Positions 6,419 through 9,463 of a stretch of DNA of 9,463 nt are shown here, in pieces. Location: the NCBI GenBank assembly GCA_009618475.1, contig WJOV01000097.1:1-9463 (forward strand), given 5' to 3'. This stretch comes from Methanosarcinales archaeon. GTDB lineage: Archaea > Halobacteriota > Syntropharchaeia > Alkanophagales > Methanospirareceae. The notes under the pieces are model-generated. The model made no database searches. It was not told the DNA's origin and was given only the letters and a program-made list of their open reading frames with translations. The position numbers were made by a program, and so were the translations under genes. Numbering within the stretch: position 1 is the stretch's first letter; every line of letters begins with the position of its first letter.

Positions 6419-6938
6419 ACATACCCTGGAGAAGCTTCATCTGCCACTTGAACATGCAGAGCACGCAATGCCTCATTTATTAGTTCCTCTTCTATCAGTA
6501 ATCTCTGTGGTTATAGGAATTGTGCCTGCATATTTACTTTACTTCTCGGGGAAGATAGATCCTGCTAGCATGGTAGAGAAGCACGCAGTTCTGAAGATGC
6601 TACACAAGTTCTTCTGGAACAGGTGGTACATAGATAGTTTCTATTACATGTTTTTTGTCGGTGGAGTGACCAAGCTTTATACTCTTGTACCCAGGTATAT
6701 TGAAAGTCCACTGGATAAATTTTTCCATAAGATAATACCCTCTATTCCCGGAAGGCTCTATGGCAGTGGGCGAGACGTTCTGGCAAGTAGATATGGGCAA
6801 GAGGAGGTAAAGGGGGCACCTGCAGAACGACAACCTGTGGTAGGAATAAGCTTAGGGTACGCATTGCTGCTGGTGCTTCTCTGTATCGCTTTATATTTGG
6901 TAGCCATGCTTATACGTGGGTGGCTTATAGGTCCCTAA
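6402..6938 (+). CDS. fpoL: F420H2 dehydrogenase subunit L, C-terminal part
   Basis: These 178 residues are the missing end of FpoL, not a separate gene. The first residues (GAGFEHTLEKLHLP) continue the periplasmic LPLEH region, and then come a transmembrane helix at about 27-46, the conserved-type stretch FFWNRWYIDSFYYM (about 67-80), a long segment that would form the lateral amphipathic helix lying along the membrane arm, and a final transmembrane helix at about 150-173. This matches the known NuoL architecture. Formally it can start at TTG 6402, but no ribosome binding site precedes that codon and it lies in the T-run, so independent translation is unlikely. Fused to the preceding frame by one-base correction it completes a 699-residue protein. 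Confidence 0.85.
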   Translation: MGAGFEHTLEKLHLPLEHAEHAMPHLLVPLLSVISVVIGIVPAYLLYFSGKIDPASMVEKHAVLKMLHKFFWNRWYIDSFYYMFFVGGVTKLYTLVPRYIESPLDKFFHKIIPSIPGRLYGSGRDVLASRYGQEEVKGAPAERQPVVGISLGYALLLVLLCIALYLVAMLIRGWLIGP

Positions 6939-6957
6939 ATATATTATTCTTCAGCAA

Positions 6958-7029
6958 ATGAACACGAAAAAAATGATTGGGAATCCGGATGTGGTGGATG
7001 CGCCAAAAGAGGGTGAGATGATAAAATGA
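6958..7029 (+). CDS. Possible 23-residue ORF overlapping the fpoM start
   Basis: Between fpoL and fpoM an ATG opens a short reading frame beginning MNTKKMIGNPDVVD and ending GEMIK. Its TGA overlaps the fpoM ATG in an ATGA arrangement, the typical mark of coupled translation. There is no Shine-Dalgarno site before its ATG, and the peptide has no recognisable motif. It may be a leader peptide or an accident in an 87-base spacer. The fpoM ribosome binding site is contained in it. Confidence 0.25.
   Translation: MNTKKMIGNPDVVDAPKEGEMIK
7011..7016 (+). promoter_or_regulatory. Ribosome binding site of fpoM
   Basis: GGGTGA lies nine bases before the ATG at 7026-7028 and matches the archaeal GGTGA consensus. 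It supports the start of the FpoM-type protein at MIPHILLQ. Confidence 0.6.
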
Positions 7030-8540
7030 TACCGCATATTCTGCTTCAGATAGTAGTAATACCGGTCATAGCAGCCATACTCATATTTTTAACCAGGTAC
7101 AGGACAGGTAGGAGAGCGGGCTGGATAGTAGGCGCTACCCTTTTATACACCACTGCTCTTCTTTGCATGGTTTGCATCAGAGTTTATCAGGGTGAGATAA
7201 TTTTTGAGGAATATCCATTTGGACCGAAGATAAATTTCAATCTTTTAGCCGACGGTTTGAGCATAGCAGTTGCATTGATAATGAATCTGTGCTGTATAGT
7301 CCTGGCATTTTACTCTATACACTATGTAGAACACAGAGTAGAGGTAATATATGGAGAAGTGGATGAAAGAATATGGCTGATGTATTACACGCGGTTTTTC
7401 TTTTTGTTCCCCTTCTTTTCCACTGGTTTCATGGGTATTGCCTTCTCTACAAACCTCATAGCGATGTATTTCTTCATGGAACTATTGACCATTATTCCCC
7501 TTTATTTCATAATGGCACAATTTGGGTATTCCGATTTTATAGAACGTTATAAGGTAGCCCTGATGTGTCTTTTCTGGGGAATTGCCGGGGCAACCGTCTT
7601 CCTGATTGGTATCCTTTTAGCATATACCCATACAGGTAGCTTTGAAATCTCGGCGTTAAGCACTCTTTCGGGCAATCCAGTAGTTACCTGGGTTATCTTA
7701 TGTATGCTGCTCGGTTTATTTTCTAAACTTGCGATATTTCCTCTCCACGTTTGGATGCCCTGGGTCCACGCAGAGCATCCCACATGCATAGCCGGATTGC
7801 TTGCGGTTTACGCGAATATCGCGGCTTATGTGATGGTCAGGGTTCTCATCTTGCCACTTTATGATGATTTCAAAGTTTTTGGCTTACCTATCATGGTGTT
7901 GGCGCTGATAACAATGGTATATGGCTCTCTTCTTGCTATGGCTCAAACAGACGTGAAACGATTCGCTGCTTGCTCAACCATAAGCCAGATTTCATATTCT
8001 GTCCTTGGACTGGGCGCACTCACAGTCTGGAGTATTGAAGGCGGGCTCTTTTTCTTTTTGTGTCACATCATGGGTAAGGCAATCCTCTTCTCAACCGCTG
8101 GTATATTGGTCTATACAACGGGTGTCCGGGATATGAGAGAGATGGGCGGACTTGCATCCAGAATGCCAATAACAGCGCTGCTCTGGACAATAGGCGCTAT
8201 GATGCTCTCGGGTCTTCCGCCTTTCAGCACCTTCGCCGCAGAATGGATAATGTTTACAGGCATATTCATGTATGGAACACATGGTCCTTCTATAGCACTG
8301 GCAATTGCAATTCTGGGTATTACCGCAGTTGGATTAACGATTGCTTACACATTCTGGTCAATAAAGAGGATATTCTTTGGTCCTTTGAATTCAAATCTAT
8401 CAAACAACAGTAAGATTAGAGACCCCCCAGTATTGATGTGGCTTCCACTTCTACTTTTAGCCACTGTATCAATCATCCTGGGTCTGTATCCAAAACCTAT
8501 AATGGACCTTTTTCATCTTGTGATAGGAGGGATATTATAA
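7026..8540 (+). CDS. fpoM: F420H2 dehydrogenase subunit M-type antiporter-like protein
   Basis: The 504-residue protein, with about 14 membrane helices, is a NuoM/FpoM-type channel subunit of a complex I-like enzyme, acting in the cytoplasmic membrane next to FpoL. Visible family features are ADGLSIAVAL (75-84), Glu152 in helix 5 (YFFMELLTIIPLYFIMA), Lys234 in helix 7 (GLFSKLAIFPLHVWMPWVHAEHPT), DVKRFAACSTISQISY (309-324), CHIMGKAILFSTAG (346-359) and a helix-12 Glu406 (TFAAEWIMF) as in NuoM, where other subunits have Lys. In helix 8 the usual lysine (NuoM -LLK-GGYG-LR-) is absent: the segment AGLLAVYANIAAYVMVRV has Asn264 at the best-fitting position. It is the last gene of the operon; the start is supported by GGGTGA. 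Whether it is closest to FpoM or an FqoM needs a tree. Function as an ion-translocating subunit is family knowledge; its partner complex here is inferred. Confidence 0.87.
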   Translation: MIPHILLQIVVIPVIAAILIFLTRYRTGRRAGWIVGATLLYTTALLCMVCIRVYQGEIIFEEYPFGPKINFNLLADGLSIAVALIMNLCCIVLAFYSIHYVEHRVEVIYGEVDERIWLMYYTRFFFLFPFFSTGFMGIAFSTNLIAMYFFMELLTIIPLYFIMAQFGYSDFIERYKVALMCLFWGIAGATVFLIGILLAYTHTGSFEISALSTLSGNPVVTWVILCMLLGLFSKLAIFPLHVWMPWVHAEHPTCIAGLLAVYANIAAYVMVRVLILPLYDDFKVFGLPIMVLALITMVYGSLLAMAQTDVKRFAACSTISQISYSVLGLGALTVWSIEGGLFFFLCHIMGKAILFSTAGILVYTTGVRDMREMGGLASRMPITALLWTIGAMMLSGLPPFSTFAAEWIMFTGIFMYGTHGPSIALAIAILGITAVGLTIAYTFWSIKRIFFGPLNSNLSNNSKIRDPPVLMWLPLLLLATVSIILGLYPKPIMDLFHLVIGGIL

Positions 8541-8715
8541 GTGCTCGCCGCGAAGAGTATTCTTTATACAAGATTAGGGAGAATAAAAAACCTGCTACTG
8601 TGGTAATTTGAAGAGGATTATATGAAATATGTGACCATGTTTGAGATAGGAGCAGGTAAAAGGGAGTATGAGGTAAGTGAAGACGTAAGATTTTTGTTGA
8701 AACCAGGCGGAGAAA
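8541..8715 (+). pseudogene. Decayed fragment of a second GvpD/KaiC-like ATPase gene
   Basis: Right after fpoM, one frame encodes EEYSLYKIRENKKPATVVI (ending at the TGA 8609-8611), matching the residues before and in Walker B of the ATPase at 698-2158 (LKMVEEGKPATLVIDSW). One base out of frame, from 8607, the sequence continues FEEDYMKYVTMFEI, matching EEDYMKYFTVFEI near residues 333-345 of the same protein, and runs on to about 8715. About 200 codons between these points are missing. At DNA level, 17 bases starting at 8610 are identical to the intact gene. It is therefore an internally deleted, frameshifted paralogue with no start region and no P-loop. The end overlaps the 3' end of the next, opposite gene. 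Confidence 0.75.
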
Positions 8716-8961
8716 TTAAAGGTACTTCTTGTAAACGCCCTTGAGCGAAGTGAGCGTGATCTTCTTCTCTGCGGGGTCAACAAAAGCAAGTAAAGTCCTT
8801 TCGGTGAATAAGAAGAAGTCATCGCCACACTTCTCCTTTATTTCTTCTATGCTCTTACTGTCGAAATAAATCCGCTTTCCTCTTTCAGTCCCCGCACACT
8901 GAACAGAAGCTATAAGCTCGATAATATTTTTCTCTTTCCCCTCAGGCACTTCTTCAGCCAT
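8716..8961 (-). CDS. Small hypothetical protein, 81 residues
   Basis: From the ATG at 8959-8961 the product is MAEEVPEGKEKNIIELIASVQ through to GVYKKYL. It is charged and soluble, with no signal peptide or membrane helix. The pattern of two short helix-like stretches (NIIELIASVQCAG; SIEEIKEKCG) and two strand-like ones (DDFFLFTERTLLAFVD; KKITLTSLKGV) suggests a small compact alpha/beta domain. Two cysteines, in QCAG and KCGD, are not in a metal-binding pair. The frame extends to a GTG at 8989-8991, but the ATG is favoured by distance to the A/T-rich promoter region. I do not recognise the family. It is transcribed away from the CBS-domain gene with which it shares an intergenic region. Confidence 0.6.
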   Translation of the reverse strand: MAEEVPEGKEKNIIELIASVQCAGTERGKRIYFDSKSIEEIKEKCGDDFFLFTERTLLAFVDPAEKKITLTSLKGVYKKYL

Positions 8962-8993
8962 CTTATCATCTTCTCTTAAACAATTAAGCACTT

Positions 8994-9012
8994 ATTTAAT
9001 TAAAGATATACT
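8994..9012. promoter_or_regulatory. Divergent promoter region between the small protein and CBS genes
   Basis: The A/T-rich stretch contains TTTAATTAAA (near-palindromic, usable by either strand) and GATATACT. From here the predicted start sites fall about 15 bases before both the ATG at 8961 (minus) and the ATG at 9049 (plus). The boxes are weaker than those upstream of the antiporter operon. Confidence 0.4.
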
Positions 9013-9048
9013 ATCTTGACATTGTGTTGAGAAACAGGATGGATTAAA

Positions 9049-9444
9049 ATGGATTTGTCAAAAGAGAAGAGGGTAAGGGACGTAATGACGCGAGGTGTCA
9101 TTACGGTAGCGCTTGACACGCCGGTAAGTGAAATTGCAAAACTCCTGGTAAAGGAGGAGGTATCAGGCGTTGCGGTAATTGTGCCCGACGGTGAGGTAGT
9201 GGGTGTGATATCCGAGATAGACATCATAAAATTCTTTGACCAGAATTGGGACAATTTAACGGCGGAGGAGGTTATGTCCACCTTTGTGAGGACAATAGAT
9301 GCGGAAATGACGATAAAAAAAGCCGCGGATATTATGCGGGATTTGAACATTCACAGGTTATTGATACTTTCTCTAAGCCCCGCTTACGGTGTTCCCATAG
9401 GGATATTAACTGCAAGTGACATACTGAGAGCGAGTGTCAAATAA
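9049..9444 (+). CDS. Two-CBS-domain protein
   Basis: The 131-residue protein is made of two CBS modules, residues about 9-64 (VRDVMTRGVITV to IIKFF) and 72-128 (AEEVMSTFVRTI to DILRA), forming one Bateman module. Each ends with the nucleotide-ribose binding pattern: GVISEID with Asp58 and GILTASD with Asp124. Such stand-alone pairs bind AMP, ATP, S-adenosylmethionine or similar ligands and act as energy or metabolite sensors, usually through a partner protein not identifiable here. Length is normal for a stand-alone archaeal CBS pair. The start at ATG 9049 follows a weak AGGATGG site. The gene stands alone in the window, divergent from the small protein gene; ligand and target are unknown. 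Confidence 0.9.
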   Translation: MDLSKEKRVRDVMTRGVITVALDTPVSEIAKLLVKEEVSGVAVIVPDGEVVGVISEIDIIKFFDQNWDNLTAEEVMSTFVRTIDAEMTIKKAADIMRDLNIHRLLILSLSPAYGVPIGILTASDILRASVK

Positions 9445-9463
9445 CGTTTAGAATACACATAAA

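Noticed and set aside
6402..6938. An independent 178-residue gene starting at TTG 6402
   Set aside because: The product is the known C-terminal part of FpoL, the TTG lies in the frameshift T-run, and no ribosome binding site precedes it.
8595..8828. Minus-strand 77-codon frame spanning the GvpD-like remnant
   Set aside because: It overlaps both the remnant and the small protein gene out of frame and has no recognisable sequence.
9081..9105. Perfect nine-base inverted repeat with a seven-base loop near the start of the CBS gene
   Set aside because: It falls on codons of the conserved VMTRGVIT motif, so the symmetry is probably a by-product of codon choice; there is no evidence of a regulatory role.
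1..9463. Search for tRNA, rRNA, CRISPR arrays, insertion sequences or attachment sites
   Set aside because: No regularly spaced repeats, transposase-like proteins, terminal inverted repeats or cloverleaf-like intergenic segments were seen; intergenic regions are short and explained by promoters or remnants.

Overview
The window looks archaeal. Upstream of several genes there are A/T-rich boxes of the TTTATAAA or TATATA type at the archaeal promoter distance, start codons are close to leaderless or preceded by GGTGA/GGAGG-type sites, and the gene set includes F420H2 dehydrogenase-type FpoL/FpoM proteins and a GvpD/KaiC-like RecA-fold ATPase. The FpoL sequence resembles those of methanogens, anaerobic methane oxidisers (ANME-type) and Archaeoglobus relatives. 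That placement rests on remembered family sequences and not on a search. Base composition is moderate, and no tRNA, rRNA, CRISPR array or intact insertion sequence is visible.

Layout. Positions 2-172 hold the C-terminal end of a membrane-anchored protein that begins outside the window. Positions 230-553 (minus) hold a complete VapB-type antitoxin followed by a vapC toxin that has lost most of its PIN domain. An intergenic region with several TATA-like boxes (about 620-662) leads to a GvpD/KaiC-like ATPase (698-2158, plus). It converges on a minus-strand membrane protein (2166-3155) built from two copies of the same four-helix unit. A divergent promoter region (3156-3323) then starts an operon of three proton-pumping antiporter-like subunits: an MrpD-type protein (3324-4838), FpoL (4838-6938, broken by one frameshift at a run of seven T) and an FpoM-type protein (7026-8540). 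Behind the operon lies a decayed fragment of a second GvpD-like gene (8541-8715), a small minus-strand protein of unknown function (8716-8961) and a two-CBS-domain protein (9049-9444).

How the genes work together. The three antiporter-like subunits are the type that form the distal membrane arm of complex I-like enzymes, here most likely the F420H2 dehydrogenase, and move H+ or Na+ across the cytoplasmic membrane. None of the core subunits (FpoA-D, H-K, F) is in the window, and the cassette has its own promoter, so it is a separately placed pump module. Several membrane-buried charged residues that are normally conserved are altered in it (Glu to Lys in FpoL, Lys to Glu in the MrpD-like protein, probably Lys to Asn in FpoM). 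The GvpD-like ATPase and the CBS protein could be regulators, but nothing in the sequence ties them directly to the pump genes.

The region also shows gene decay: a vapC with an internal deletion, a GvpD-like gene with an internal deletion, an fpoL frameshift, and a possible one-base discrepancy at the start of the intact GvpD-like gene. The last two are in homopolymer runs and could be sequencing errors.
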